A stretch of 64,000 nt of DNA from Bradyrhizobium hereditatis (GCF_020329435.1 NZ_JAGKJK010000003.1:62001-126000), one strand, 5' to 3'. Numbered from the stretch's first letter, positions 19,256 through 28,341 are shown. A program made the numbers and translations. The notes: generated by a model from the sequence alone, not told the origin.

Positions 19256-19459
19256 ATGAGCAAAGAAACGCCGTGTATCGCAGTCTGTATGATGGATCCC
19301 AAAACCAAACTCTGCTTCGGCTGCGGACGAACGTTGCCGGAGATCGCACGCTGGCACAGCATGGATACGGCGGAGCGGCTGTCGGTGATGGAAGGGCTTG
19401 CAGCACGCATGGCGGAAGCCGGCCTCGCGCCGATGCCGCCGCGACCTGCGCGCGGTTGA
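19256..19459 (+). CDS. DUF1289 protein
   Basis: A 67-residue protein with four cysteines in CIAVCMMDPKTKLCFGCGRT, followed by the RWHSMDTAER block that defines DUF1289. The cysteines suggest metal binding; the function is unknown. It is 47 bases behind the kinase and 40 before the aspartic protease on the same strand. Confidence 0.88.
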   Translation: MSKETPCIAVCMMDPKTKLCFGCGRTLPEIARWHSMDTAERLSVMEGLAARMAEAGLAPMPPRPARG

Positions 19460-19499
19460 TCTTCGGACCAATCCTGGGACGAACCGGCGGAGGCGCCGG

Positions 19500-20057
19500 A
19501 TGATCCGCATCATGCTCGTTCTCGCGATGCTCGCTGGCACCGCCGGCGCCGTCGTCGCCTATGGTGATCCTCACCAGATCGCGCGCGCCAGCGACTCGGT
19601 AGTGAAGATGCTGCGGCAGCGCAGCCTGGAGCCGCCGCCCGTCGTGCAGATAGCGCGCGGCAAAGCCGGCGAATTCGCACTGCATGCCAAGATCAACGGC
19701 GTCAAGGCGCCGATGGTGATCGACACCGGCGCGACCTCGGTGGTGCTGACCTGGGAGACGGCGAAGGCGATCGGCTTGCCGATCGAGATGCTGGAATACA
19801 ATGTCGAGCTCGAAACCGCCGGCGGCCACACCAAGGCGGCACGGCTGACGCTCGATCGCCTCGCGGTGGGCGGGCTCGTTGAGAAATCGGTGCCGGCGCT
19901 GGTCGTGCCGCGAGGGCAGCTCAAGACCAACCTGCTCGGCATGAGCTTTCTGGATCGCCTGGAAAGCTGGGGCGTGCGGGCCGACAAGCTGATGCTGCAC
20001 GGCTATCCCGAGGTGGTGCCGGCCAACAACAAGCGCGCTCGCTCGGCTTCGAATTAG
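19500..20057 (+). CDS. Retropepsin-like aspartic protease (TIGR02281-like)
   Basis: A 185-residue protein with an N-terminal membrane anchor or signal (residues 3-20) and a single-domain clan AA fold. The catalytic motif is DTGATSVVLTWE near residue 76, with GMSFLDRLESWGV, the hydrophobic-hydrophobic-Gly block, near 150. Family members work as dimers in the periplasm; the substrate is unknown. The ATG at 19500 is chosen because it starts the hydrophobic segment and is preceded by a GGAGG-like site. Confidence 0.85.
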   Translation: MIRIMLVLAMLAGTAGAVVAYGDPHQIARASDSVVKMLRQRSLEPPPVVQIARGKAGEFALHAKINGVKAPMVIDTGATSVVLTWETAKAIGLPIEMLEYNVELETAGGHTKAARLTLDRLAVGGLVEKSVPALVVPRGQLKTNLLGMSFLDRLESWGVRADKLMLHGYPEVVPANNKRARSASN

Positions 20058-20219
20058 GGCGTGTACTCGCACCCTAACTGGTGAGTGTCAGTGCCTAAAC
20101 TCTAACGAGCTTGGCAATGGCTCTGTTGAGCACTTCCCTGCTTCAGGGTGGCTGCCGCCCCGATCCATTCCCATTTGAGCTACAGGGGCGAGCACGTCAT
20201 GTGCCATCGGAGATCGGCA

Positions 20220-20411
20220 ATGACTACCAGAGCCTTCTGCATCCTAGCCGCCGCTATCTTTGCCCTGATCGCAGTTCTGCAGTTAATCCGGATCGTAATG
20301 GGATGGTCCGTCACCTTGAACGGCGTCGATGTGCCGTTCTGGGCGAGCTGGATTGCGGTCATCGTGGCGGGCGTGTTGAGCTTCGTCGGCTTCCGCGCCG
20401 CGATGCGCTAG
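20220..20411 (+). CDS. Small two-span membrane protein
   Basis: A 62-residue protein with two hydrophobic segments (about 5-25 and 38-58). No family recognised. The ATG at 20220 begins the first hydrophobic segment; the frame is open further upstream but those residues look non-coding. Confidence 0.55.
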   Translation: MTTRAFCILAAAIFALIAVLQLIRIVMGWSVTLNGVDVPFWASWIAVIVAGVLSFVGFRAAMR

Positions 20412-20463
20412 GGCCGGCAAAAGTAGCGGGCGCACCCAGCATCCCGCGAATTGTCCGCAAGTG

Positions 20464-20988
20464 TCAGCCTCTCGCCTTTGCCGCCTTGCGCGCCTTGTTG
20501 GCTTCCGCGATTTCGGGCTCGATCGAATTCAGGCTCTCGTAGATTTCTGCGAGCACCGTCTTCAGATCCACAATGTTCTTTGCCGGAAAGTTGCTGACTG
20601 CAACTTCCTCGAAGTGAATCGCAATCGGGATCAGCTCTTCAACCAGCGTCCGTCCCTTCGGCGTGAGGTTGATCGCGACCGTGCGCGCGTTGTCCTTGAG
20701 CCGCGTGCGAGTGACGAGGCCTCGCCGTTTCATCTCGCCGATCAACCGCGACAATGTCGATATTTCGATGGTCGTCATCGCGGCGAGATCGCCGAGGCGC
20801 TGATCGCCCTTTTCCCAGAGCGCGGCCATGACGCGGTACATTGGTAGCGTCACGCTGTAGCCGGCGATGCGCCGGGAAAACAAATCGCCCATCCGCACGC
20901 CGACGCGGTTGAGCATGTAGGGCAAGGAATTCGTCAGCTGATACAAGATCTTGCATCCTGCTCTGAAGCAACTTTTGCATTCCTCCAA
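20464..20988 (-). CDS. graR: MarR-family regulator of the gamma-resorcylate cluster
   Basis: A 174-residue winged-helix protein. The MarR core is visible as NRVGVRMGDLFSRRIAGYSVTLPMYRVMAALWE, then GDLAAMTTIEISTLSRLIGEMKRRGLV (recognition helix) and the wing with TRTRLKDNARTVAINLTPKG. The start is uncertain: the frame opens with TTG at 20988, TTG at 20946 has AGGA before it, and the first ATG is 20916. It is divergent from the hydroxylase genes, with an operator-like palindrome between them. Function is inferred from position and from the published Rhizobium sp. MTP-10005 gra cluster, which has a MarR-type GraR. Confidence 0.85.
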   Translation of the reverse strand: MEECKSCFRAGCKILYQLTNSLPYMLNRVGVRMGDLFSRRIAGYSVTLPMYRVMAALWEKGDQRLGDLAAMTTIEISTLSRLIGEMKRRGLVTRTRLKDNARTVAINLTPKGRTLVEELIPIAIHFEEVAVSNFPAKNIVDLKTVLAEIYESLNSIEPEIAEANKARKAAKARG

Positions 20989-21041
20989 TAGCCGGGCGCC
21001 AATCAGTTTTCAAGGCAATTGTTGCATATGAAAGTTTTCCG

Positions 21042-21070
21042 TTGACATATCATTTGCAAATGCAATTATT
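21042..21070 (+). promoter_or_regulatory. Promoter with MarR-type operator for the gra operon
   Basis: A perfect -35 TTGACA at 21042-21047 is followed after 17 bases by ATTATT at 21065. The spacer contains the perfect 12-bp palindrome CATTTGCAAATG at 21051-21062, where a bound dimer would block RNA polymerase. It lies between graR and graD and so can serve both directions. Confidence 0.65.
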
Positions 21071-21125
21071 GTTTTTGAAAGTTAAGCCGCGGATCACAAG
21101 AGCGGACCGTTCAGTGGAGGAAACC

Positions 21126-21644
21126 ATGTCGCTGGATTCGGCATCCGACTCATTGCGTGAAACGTTCAAGCGCGCGTTGCGGCGATTTCCCGCCGCGGTG
21201 TCGGTGATCACGTCTGCGGATCAGAACCGCCGCCACGGCATGACGGCGACCGCAGTGACCTCGCTCTCGCTCGACCCGCCCTCCCTGATCGTCTGCGTCA
21301 ACCAGCAGACGCTGCTGCATGACATCATGCTGTTGGCGCGCCGGTTCTGCGTCAACGTGCTGCGCCGCGACCAGATCACGCTGTCATCGGCCTTCAGCGG
21401 CGCGGTCCCGGCCGAGGATCGGTTCGGGCTTGGCGACTGGATGACCTCACCTGAAGGCGTGACCTATCTCGCCGACGCGCAGATCAACATCTTCTGCAAG
21501 AAGGCGGCCGCCATGCCGTACGGCACGCACACGATCTTCATCGGCGAAGCCGAGACCGTAAATATGCGCGATCCGATCGAGCCCCTGATCTACCAGGACG
21601 CCACCTACTGCTTCTCGGTGCCCCACGACAGCCAGGCTGCGTGA
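21126..21644 (+). CDS. graD: Resorcinol hydroxylase, flavin reductase component
   Basis: A 172-residue short-chain flavin reductase of the HpaC type. The conserved opening FKRALRRFPAAVSVITS and the FMN block GMTATAVTSLSLDPPSLIVCVN are clear. It should supply reduced flavin to the oxygenase encoded next. The ATG at 21126 has GGAGG five bases before it; the longer frame upstream overlaps the promoter. The symbol follows my recollection of the graRDAFCBEK naming in Rhizobium sp. MTP-10005. Confidence 0.82.
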   Translation: MSLDSASDSLRETFKRALRRFPAAVSVITSADQNRRHGMTATAVTSLSLDPPSLIVCVNQQTLLHDIMLLARRFCVNVLRRDQITLSSAFSGAVPAEDRFGLGDWMTSPEGVTYLADAQINIFCKKAAAMPYGTHTIFIGEAETVNMRDPIEPLIYQDATYCFSVPHDSQAA

Positions 21645-21689
21645 ACCGCCAGACCGCCTCTTATCCAATCGAAGATACGGAGCAAATCA

Positions 21690-22922
21690 ATGGTATCAGT
21701 CGCCCAGTTGAAGGACGCGCCGGCGCCATCAGCCCGTCGTCCCGACATTGCGGAGCTGCGGAGCCGCGTGGCGCAGATCGCGCCTCAGATCAAGGCACGT
21801 GCCTACACCACCGAAAAGGCCGGCCGCGTTCCCGAGGAGAATATTACAGCGCTGCGCAACATCGGCTATTTCGACATCGTCAAGCCCGCGATGTTCGGCG
21901 GCTATGAACACGATTTCGACGTGCTGGTCGAACTCAACATCGAGCTTGCAAAATGCTGCGCCTCGACCGCATGGGTCGGTGGCCTGCTCGCAGCGCATCA
22001 ATGGCTGATCGCCGGATTTCCGGAAGCCGCGCAGCGCGACGTCTGGGACAAGAATCCCGATGCGCTGGCCTGCGGCTCCTATGCGCCGGCTGCCAAGGCC
22101 ATCGAGGTCGAGGGCGGCTATCGCCTCACCGGGCGCTGGTCGTTCGCCAGCGGCTGCGACAACGCGCAATGGTCGCTGTGCGCGGCGCTGTTGCCGTCGA
22201 AGACGGACAACGGACAGTTTGCGCCGGCGTTTCTGCTGGTGCCAGCCGCCGACTACATTATCGACGATACCTGGAATGTCGTCGGCCTCAGCGGCACCGG
22301 CAGCAAGACGCTGGTGCTGAACGACGTGTTTGTCCCGGCGCACCGCCTTATGTCGTTCGCCGACACCACCTCCGGCAAGACGCCGGGCGCGGCGCTTTAT
22401 GCCGACAATCCGACGTTCGCGATCCCGATGCTATCGAATATTCCCTCCTGCCTGGCCTCGACCGCGGTCGGCGCCGCCGCGGGCGCGCTGGAAGACTATC
22501 TCGCCGTCACTTCGAGGCGGATCACCCGCGGCGCGGTCGCCGGCCACAATAACCGCATGGCGGATTTTCCGACCATCCAGCTCCGTGTGGCGGAAGCCAC
22601 CGCCTCCGTCGATGCCGCGCGCGAAGTGCTGCTGCGCGATCTCCGCGATCGCGCCGCGACGATCCGCGCGGGCAAGTCAGTTTCGATCGAGGACCGCATC
22701 GTCAGCCGTCGCGGCCAGGCCTTTTCGGTCGCGCTCGCCATTCGAGCCAGCGAGGCGCTGAACGCCTCGACCGGCGGGCTCGGGCTCGACCTCTCCAATC
22801 CGGTGCAGCGCGCCTGGCGCGATGCCAATGCTGTTGGCCGTCACATCAGCATGAACTGGGACGCCGTCGGCACCATGTACGGCCAGCTCGCGCTCGGGCT
22901 GACGCCGCAGGGACAATACTGA
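21690..22922 (+). CDS. graA: Resorcinol hydroxylase, oxygenase component
   Basis: A 410-residue flavin-dependent monooxygenase with the acyl-CoA dehydrogenase fold (group D). Helical N-terminal domain with CCASTAWVGGLLAAHQWLIAGFP; beta domain with GRWSFASGCDNAQW and GLSGTGSKTLVLNDVFVP; C-terminal four-helix domain ending in ANAVGRHISMNWD. Paired with the flavin reductase upstream, it should hydroxylate resorcinol to hydroxyquinol. It is 45 bases behind the reductase gene. Related oxygenases attack other phenols, so the substrate rests on the neighbours. Confidence 0.82.
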   Translation: MVSVAQLKDAPAPSARRPDIAELRSRVAQIAPQIKARAYTTEKAGRVPEENITALRNIGYFDIVKPAMFGGYEHDFDVLVELNIELAKCCASTAWVGGLLAAHQWLIAGFPEAAQRDVWDKNPDALACGSYAPAAKAIEVEGGYRLTGRWSFASGCDNAQWSLCAALLPSKTDNGQFAPAFLLVPAADYIIDDTWNVVGLSGTGSKTLVLNDVFVPAHRLMSFADTTSGKTPGAALYADNPTFAIPMLSNIPSCLASTAVGAAAGALEDYLAVTSRRITRGAVAGHNNRMADFPTIQLRVAEATASVDAAREVLLRDLRDRAATIRAGKSVSIEDRIVSRRGQAFSVALAIRASEALNASTGGLGLDLSNPVQRAWRDANAVGRHISMNWDAVGTMYGQLALGLTPQGQY

Positions 22923-22950
22923 TCAACACCAGATATCTGCGAGGAACGAC

Positions 22951-23976
22951 ATGCAGGGGAAGATCGCGCTTGAGGAACATTTCGCCATTCCGGACACGCT
23001 GTTGGATTCAGCGGGCTTCGTTCCGGAATCCTACTGGCCGGAGTTGAAGGATCGCCTGCTCGATATCCACGACAAGCGCCTGGCGCAGATGGACCGGCAC
23101 GGCATCGAGATGATGATCCTGTCCCTGAATGCGCCAGCGGTGCAGGCCATTCCCGACATCAAACGCGCCAACGACATTGCGATCCGGGCCAATGACTTCC
23201 TCGCCGAGCAGGTCGCCAAGCGGCCGTCCCGCTTTCAGGCGTTCGCGGCGCTGCCGATGCAGGATCCAGATCTCGCCACAGCCGAACTCGAGCGCTGCAT
23301 CAAAACGCTCGGCTTCCGCGGCGCGCTGGTCAACGGCTTCTCGCAAATCGGCGACGGCAAGCGTCCCGTCTATTACGACCTGCCGCAGTACTGGCCGTTC
23401 TGGGCCAAGGTCGAAGAAACCGGCCTGCCCTTCTATCTGCATCCGCGCAACCCGCTGCCGCAGGATTGCGCGATCTATGAAGGACATCCCTGGCTGATGG
23501 GCCCGACCTGGGCGTTCGGACAGGAGACCGCGGTTCATGCGCTGCGCCTGATGGGATCGGGCCTGTTCGACGCCTATCCGAAGCTGAAGATCATCCTCGG
23601 CCATATGGGCGAAGGCCTGCCCTACAGCATGTGGCGCGTCGATCACCGCAATGGCTGGGTCAAGGCGCCGCCGAAGCACAAGGCGAAGAAGAAGATTTGC
23701 GACTACTTCAACGCCAACTTCTTCCTGACCACGTCGGGCAATTTTCGCACGCAAACGCTGATCGATTCCATTCTCGAAATCGGATCGGATCGCATTCTGT
23801 TCTCGGTCGACTGGCCGTTCGAAAATGTCGATCATGCCTCCGACTGGTTCAACAGCGCCAGCATCAGCGACAACGATCGCCTAAAGATCGGGCGGCGCAA
23901 CGCCATCGACCTGTTCAAGCTCGATCTCGCCGACCATGCCATCGCCGAGCACGGCATTCATCAAGCAGCGGAATAA
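22951..23976 (+). CDS. graF: Gamma-resorcylate (2,6-dihydroxybenzoate) decarboxylase
   Basis: A 341-residue amidohydrolase-superfamily decarboxylase that turns 2,6-dihydroxybenzoate into resorcinol without oxygen. It begins MQGKIALEEHF, where the Glu is a metal ligand, and has FYLHPRNPLPQD, GHMGEGLPY and FSVDWPFENVDHASDWF, the metal and substrate residues of the known enzyme from Rhizobium sp. MTP-10005, which it resembles along its whole length as far as I recall that sequence. It is the most specific marker for the pathway of this cluster. Confidence 0.93.
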   Translation: MQGKIALEEHFAIPDTLLDSAGFVPESYWPELKDRLLDIHDKRLAQMDRHGIEMMILSLNAPAVQAIPDIKRANDIAIRANDFLAEQVAKRPSRFQAFAALPMQDPDLATAELERCIKTLGFRGALVNGFSQIGDGKRPVYYDLPQYWPFWAKVEETGLPFYLHPRNPLPQDCAIYEGHPWLMGPTWAFGQETAVHALRLMGSGLFDAYPKLKIILGHMGEGLPYSMWRVDHRNGWVKAPPKHKAKKKICDYFNANFFLTTSGNFRTQTLIDSILEIGSDRILFSVDWPFENVDHASDWFNSASISDNDRLKIGRRNAIDLFKLDLADHAIAEHGIHQAAE

Positions 23977-24021
23977 GCGGCATCAGAACGACACCAACAC
24001 AGCCTTGGGAGGGAACGGACT

Positions 24022-25398
24022 ATGGCCGCGCAGGCAATCGATCTTCATGAAGAGCTCGCCGAAGCAAAGGTAGGCAAGTTTCATTGGCGCCTAGGCGCAA
24101 TCATGGGACTGCTCACGCTGTTTGACGGATATGACACGTTCAATCCGGCTTACGTCATTCATTATGTCGCAAAGCCCTGGGGCCTTCAGGCAGGTCAGGC
24201 TGGCCTGTTGATCTCCAGCGGCCTGGTCGGATTCCTGCTCGGGGCTGCGATCCACGGCATCATCGCCGACCGCCTCGGCCGCCGCGGCACCCTGCTCGGC
24301 GGCCTCTGGATCACCAGCATCTTCACGCTGCTGACCGCGATCCTGGCGAATTCGTTCCTGTCGTTCTGCATCCTGCGGCTCTTGACCGGCATCGGCCTTG
24401 GCGTGCTGCTGCCGCTTGCGACCACCTATATCAACGAGCTGGCGCCGCGGCGGGTTGCAAATACGTTTGCGCTGTGGGGCGTTGCCCTCGGCTGGGCGCT
24501 CGGCGGAACGCTCGCCGGTGTTGCCGGTGTGTTTGCGACGCCGCTGTTCGGCTGGACGTCGCTGTACTGGATCGGCTCGCTGTCGTTCCTGCTGCTGCCC
24601 TTCATGCACGTGATGCTGCCGGAATCGCCGAAATTCCTAGCACTGCAGGGCCGCGTCGGAGAGATCCGCGACATGCTCACCAAGCTCCGGCCCGAGCGCG
24701 CGAGCATTTACGTATCGGCCGAGATCGCCATCGCAGAGACCGAGAAGCCGGTCAATTCGGTCGCGGCGCTGCTCCAGGCCAAATATCGCCGCACCACGCT
24801 CGCGATCTGGGCATCGGCGTTTCTCAGCCTGTTCTGCATCTTCGGCCTGTCGGGCTGGATCCCGACCGTGATGATGCAGCGTGGCGAAACCTTTGCCGCA
24901 AGCTTCGGCTTCGGCGCGCTGATGCAGATCATGTCATTTGTCGGCGGCCTCGTACTCGGACATCTCGTCGACCGGACTGGCTACAGCCGCGGCCTGATCG
25001 CCACCTGGTGGGCGATCGGCGGCGTCGCGGTGCTATCGCTCGTCGTGCTCAACGATCACATCGTCAATATCACATCCGTCGCGGCCGCCGGCTTCTGCAT
25101 CATCGGCGCGCAGTTCGTGCTGAATAATTTCACCGCCGCTTCCTACGAGACCAGCGTTCGCGCCACCGCTGTTGGCATGGAGCTCGGGGTCGCGCGGGTC
25201 GGCGCTATTCTCGGGCCGTTCGTCGCCGGCGCATTGCAGCAGATCTACCAGAGCCCGACGCCGATGTTTTTGTCGATCGGAATCTCGGCGATTGCTGCCG
25301 GGGCAATTATCCTGCTCGCCAGGCGGCCGGCGAGCGCGCCTGCTGGCAGCCTTGAAGAGACGGCTGCCTTGCGCGAGGTTGCGCAGCCCGCCTCTTGA
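24022..25398 (+). CDS. MFS aromatic-acid:proton symporter (AAHS family)
   Basis: A 458-residue transporter with 12 predicted membrane segments. The first segment carries LFDGYDTFNPAYVI, the DGYD motif that marks aromatic-acid symporters such as PcaK and BenK, and the loop after segment 2 has IADRLGRRGTLLGG, the general MFS motif. In this setting it probably imports gamma-resorcylate. It lies between the decarboxylase and the ring-fission genes on the same strand. Confidence 0.88.
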   Translation: MAAQAIDLHEELAEAKVGKFHWRLGAIMGLLTLFDGYDTFNPAYVIHYVAKPWGLQAGQAGLLISSGLVGFLLGAAIHGIIADRLGRRGTLLGGLWITSIFTLLTAILANSFLSFCILRLLTGIGLGVLLPLATTYINELAPRRVANTFALWGVALGWALGGTLAGVAGVFATPLFGWTSLYWIGSLSFLLLPFMHVMLPESPKFLALQGRVGEIRDMLTKLRPERASIYVSAEIAIAETEKPVNSVAALLQAKYRRTTLAIWASAFLSLFCIFGLSGWIPTVMMQRGETFAASFGFGALMQIMSFVGGLVLGHLVDRTGYSRGLIATWWAIGGVAVLSLVVLNDHIVNITSVAAAGFCIIGAQFVLNNFTAASYETSVRATAVGMELGVARVGAILGPFVAGALQQIYQSPTPMFLSIGISAIAAGAIILLARRPASAPAGSLEETAALREVAQPAS

Positions 25399-25475
25399 GG
25401 CAGGATGGCAGTTGCGGGAAATCCGGCTCCGGCGCACATGATCCGGGGCCGGCCAATTCGCCGCAAGGAGCAACC

Positions 25476-26552
25476 ATGCAACACTTCGTCTACCAGAATG
25501 CGCCGATGCGGGTGGTGTTCGGCACCGGCACGCTGCGCCAATTGCCCGATGAATTGTCCCATCTCGGCGTCACCCGCGCGCTGGTGCTGGCAACTCCGCG
25601 GCAAAAAGATCTGATCGCTGACATCAGCGAGATGATCGGCGAACGCTTCGCCGGTGTGTTCACCGGGGCGGCGATGCATACGCCGGTCGAGGTGACGGAA
25701 CGGGCGATGGGAATCGTGAACGACGTGCGGGCCGATGGTCTTGTCGCGATCGGCGGCGGTTCGACCACCGGCCTTGGCAAGGCGATCGCCTTGCGCACCG
25801 ACCTGCCGCAAATCGTGCTGCCGACCAGCTATGCCGGCTCGGAGATGACGCCAGTGGTCGGCCAGACCAGCGGCGGGATCAAGACCACGCAGTCGAGTCC
25901 GAAAATTCTGCCTGAGACCGTCATCTACGACGTCGATCTCACCATGACGATGCCCCCCGGGCTATCCGCAACATCGGGCATCAATGCGATCGCGCATGCG
26001 GTCGAAGCGCTCTACGCGCGGGACCGCAACCCGCTGATCTCGCTGATGGCGCAGGAAGCCATCCGCACGCTGGCGCATGCGCTGCCAGCGATTTGCGCTC
26101 AGCCGAACGACAAAGCCGCGCGCGCTGACGCGCTCTATGGCGCCTGGCTCAGCGGCATCTGCCTTGGTGCAGTCGGCATGTCGCTGCATCACAAGCTGTG
26201 CCATACGCTCGGCGGGTCGTTCAATCTGCCGCATGCGGAGACCCACACCGTCATTCTCCCGCACGCCCTCGCCTACAATGCGCCCGCCGCGCCCGAGGCG
26301 ATGGCGCGGATCGCCGCCGCGCTCGGCGCGCCCGACCCGGCGCTCGGCCTGCATGATCTGGCGCGAAAGCTCGCCGTACCGCTGTCGCTGCGCGAGATCG
26401 GCATGCCCGAGAGCGGCATCGACCAGGCCGCCGATCTCGCCGTGAAGAACCCCTATTGGAATCCGCGTCCGATCGAGCGAGAGGCGATCCGCAATCTGAT
26501 CGCGCGCGCCTGGCGCGGTGACGCGCCGGAAACCACGCGTGCGATCGTTTGA
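25476..26552 (+). CDS. graC: Maleylacetate reductase
   Basis: A 358-residue iron-containing-type alcohol dehydrogenase. The opening FVYQNAPMRVVFGTGTLRQLP is characteristic of maleylacetate reductases; GGGSTTGLGKAIA binds the nucleotide and MSLHHKLCHTLGGSFNLPHAETH supplies the active-site histidines. It reduces maleylacetate to 3-oxoadipate, the last step of the pathway before the beta-ketoadipate route. The ATG at 25476 follows AAGGAG with normal spacing. Confidence 0.92.
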   Translation: MQHFVYQNAPMRVVFGTGTLRQLPDELSHLGVTRALVLATPRQKDLIADISEMIGERFAGVFTGAAMHTPVEVTERAMGIVNDVRADGLVAIGGGSTTGLGKAIALRTDLPQIVLPTSYAGSEMTPVVGQTSGGIKTTQSSPKILPETVIYDVDLTMTMPPGLSATSGINAIAHAVEALYARDRNPLISLMAQEAIRTLAHALPAICAQPNDKAARADALYGAWLSGICLGAVGMSLHHKLCHTLGGSFNLPHAETHTVILPHALAYNAPAAPEAMARIAAALGAPDPALGLHDLARKLAVPLSLREIGMPESGIDQAADLAVKNPYWNPRPIEREAIRNLIARAWRGDAPETTRAIV

Positions 26553-26559
26553 AGAGAAT

Positions 26560-27462
26560 ATGGACATGCGCAACTTTGACGAAACCACGATCACCGATGC
26601 CGTTCTGGAACGCGTAAAAGCCGCAAAGAACGATCGTATTAGGCAAGTCAGCGAGGCGTTGGTGCGTCACCTCCATGCGTTTATCAGGGAGATCGAACCG
26701 ACGCAGGCGGAATGGGAGGCCGGCATCGATTTCCTGACCCGCACCGGGCAGATGTGCGATGACAAGCGGCAGGAATTCATCCTGCTGTCCGACACGCTCG
26801 GTGTCTCCATGCTGGTCGACGCCATGAACCACCGGACGCCGGCAGGCGCGACCGAGACGACCGTGCTTGGACCGTTTTACGTGCAGCGAGCGCCCGAGCA
26901 TCCGCTTGGCGCGGATATCTCAGGCCCCATCGAGGGCACGCCCCTTCTCGTCACCGGCACGGTCTCGACGGCCGAGTGTGAGCCGCTGGCCGGCGCTATC
27001 ATTGACGTCTGGCATTCGGATGATGACGGCTACTACGACGTTCAGCAGCTCGACGAGATCGGTGAATTTGCGATGCGCGCACGCTTTCGCACCGATGAGA
27101 ACGGCCGCTTCTGGTTCTGGTCGATCAGACCGGCGGCCTATCCGATTCCTCATGACGGACCGGTCGGCAAAATGCTTGAGGCGCAAGGCCGTCACCCCTG
27201 GCGGCCGGCCCATGTCCATTTCATGATCGCAGCGCCGGGGCACCGGACGCTGGTCACGCATGTATTCGCCGCTGATGATCAGTACCTCGACACGGACGTC
27301 GTCTTCGGCGTCAAGGATAGTCTCATCCGGGAGTTCGCCTGCATGCCCGCCGGAACGGCTGCCGATGGCCGCGAGATGAGGCGGCCGTATCATCACCTGA
27401 ACTACGATTTCGGCCTGAAGGCGGATACCGACGCACGCCGGGCCGAAGAGCGCGCCGCTTGA
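26560..27462 (+). CDS. graB: Hydroxyquinol 1,2-dioxygenase
   Basis: About 300 residues, an intradiol ring-cleavage dioxygenase. The N-terminal helical domain (about 1-100) is followed by the catalytic beta domain. The four iron(III) ligands are visible: Tyr in DDGYYDVQ, Tyr in PAAYPIPHDG, and the two His in RPAHVHFM. It opens hydroxyquinol to maleylacetate. The gene starts seven bases after graC; ATG 26560 and ATG 26566 are both possible, the latter having better spacing from GAAGAG. Confidence 0.92.
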   Translation: MDMRNFDETTITDAVLERVKAAKNDRIRQVSEALVRHLHAFIREIEPTQAEWEAGIDFLTRTGQMCDDKRQEFILLSDTLGVSMLVDAMNHRTPAGATETTVLGPFYVQRAPEHPLGADISGPIEGTPLLVTGTVSTAECEPLAGAIIDVWHSDDDGYYDVQQLDEIGEFAMRARFRTDENGRFWFWSIRPAAYPIPHDGPVGKMLEAQGRHPWRPAHVHFMIAAPGHRTLVTHVFAADDQYLDTDVVFGVKDSLIREFACMPAGTAADGREMRRPYHHLNYDFGLKADTDARRAEERAA

Positions 27463-27523
27463 CGCTTCACGCTACAATCGAAGGGATCGCTGCGTGCTCG
27501 CATTCCCGCCTTCTCGCAACCTC

Positions 27524-28138
27524 CTACGTGACAGGCCGCGCCGCCTCCTTGACCGCCTGGCCCGTCGTCGCCATTCCGGCCGCATAGGCAGCCCCAGCGC
27601 CAAGCAGCAGAGCGCAGAAGCTGGCAAACATCACGTAAGCGAAGTGTTTGCGCGCTTCGTCAATCTGAGCTTGTGACGGAGTTCTAGTGGCTGCCCCGAC
27701 CGTCTCGCGTCCGGGAACACCCGACAAATACGCGACACGGGCGCTGGCAGCATAGGACGGTCCCACCAGATTGCTGGCAATGCTGGTCGCAGAAGTCGGA
27801 AGCATCGCCGCCGCCGCGATCACCACGACGGTGGCGACCGCCCAAGCCGCCAGCGCGTGTCCAACGCGACCGAGGCCGGTCTGATCCGGCGAGTTCGCGG
27901 CCGCAACCGCACCTCCCACAAACGCGGCGATGATTCCTGACACCGCCCACCACACGAATGCGGCCCAGCCGGCGCCCGCGGGGGCGGATTGAGCGGTCGG
28001 TATGTCGATCGCAAGCAGTCCGATGCCGAACCCGAGCATGGTCAGCAAGATCTGTACAACCAGCGATGCAAACACACCGGCCAGCACGGCCGACCAGGTC
28101 CAACCGAAGAAAGCGTTTGGAAATCTGAGCATAGCCAT
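27524..28138 (-). CDS. Four-span membrane protein of unknown function
   Basis: A 204-residue protein with hydrophobic segments at about 10-42, 58-82, 93-112 and 165-188. It is rich in Ala and Gly and has no catalytic motif I recognise. Similar hypothetical membrane proteins are common in Bradyrhizobium. It is convergent with graB. Confidence 0.7.
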   Translation of the reverse strand: MAMLRFPNAFFGWTWSAVLAGVFASLVVQILLTMLGFGIGLLAIDIPTAQSAPAGAGWAAFVWWAVSGIIAAFVGGAVAAANSPDQTGLGRVGHALAAWAVATVVVIAAAAMLPTSATSIASNLVGPSYAASARVAYLSGVPGRETVGAATRTPSQAQIDEARKHFAYVMFASFCALLLGAGAAYAAGMATTGQAVKEAARPVT

Positions 28139-28257
28139 GACCTATTCCTCCACTGCTGTTTTTGGTTCCAATGCTGCCAGCAAACTTTGGTTCCTCATTT
28201 TCGGAACCACCGGAAGCCTCCGTCGATTGAACTGCAAACAGTTCTAGGAGGATGGAC

Positions 28258-28341
28258 ATGACATTTGGCAGAGGCGCACTGCTCTGGCTTTTGGGAATTC
28301 CGCTTCCCGTGATCCTGCTGCTGGCGCTCTTCTGGCGTTAG
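28258..28341 (+). CDS. 27-residue membrane miniprotein
   Basis: A short frame MTFGRGALLWLLG... that is almost wholly hydrophobic after residue 7 and ends in LALFWR. A perfect AGGAGG lies five bases before the ATG, which is why I accept it despite its size. An earlier ATG at 28252 overlaps the binding site. Near-identical short proteins occur in other Bradyrhizobium genomes as I recall. Probably a single-span inner-membrane peptide. Confidence 0.6.
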   Translation: MTFGRGALLWLLGIPLPVILLLALFWR

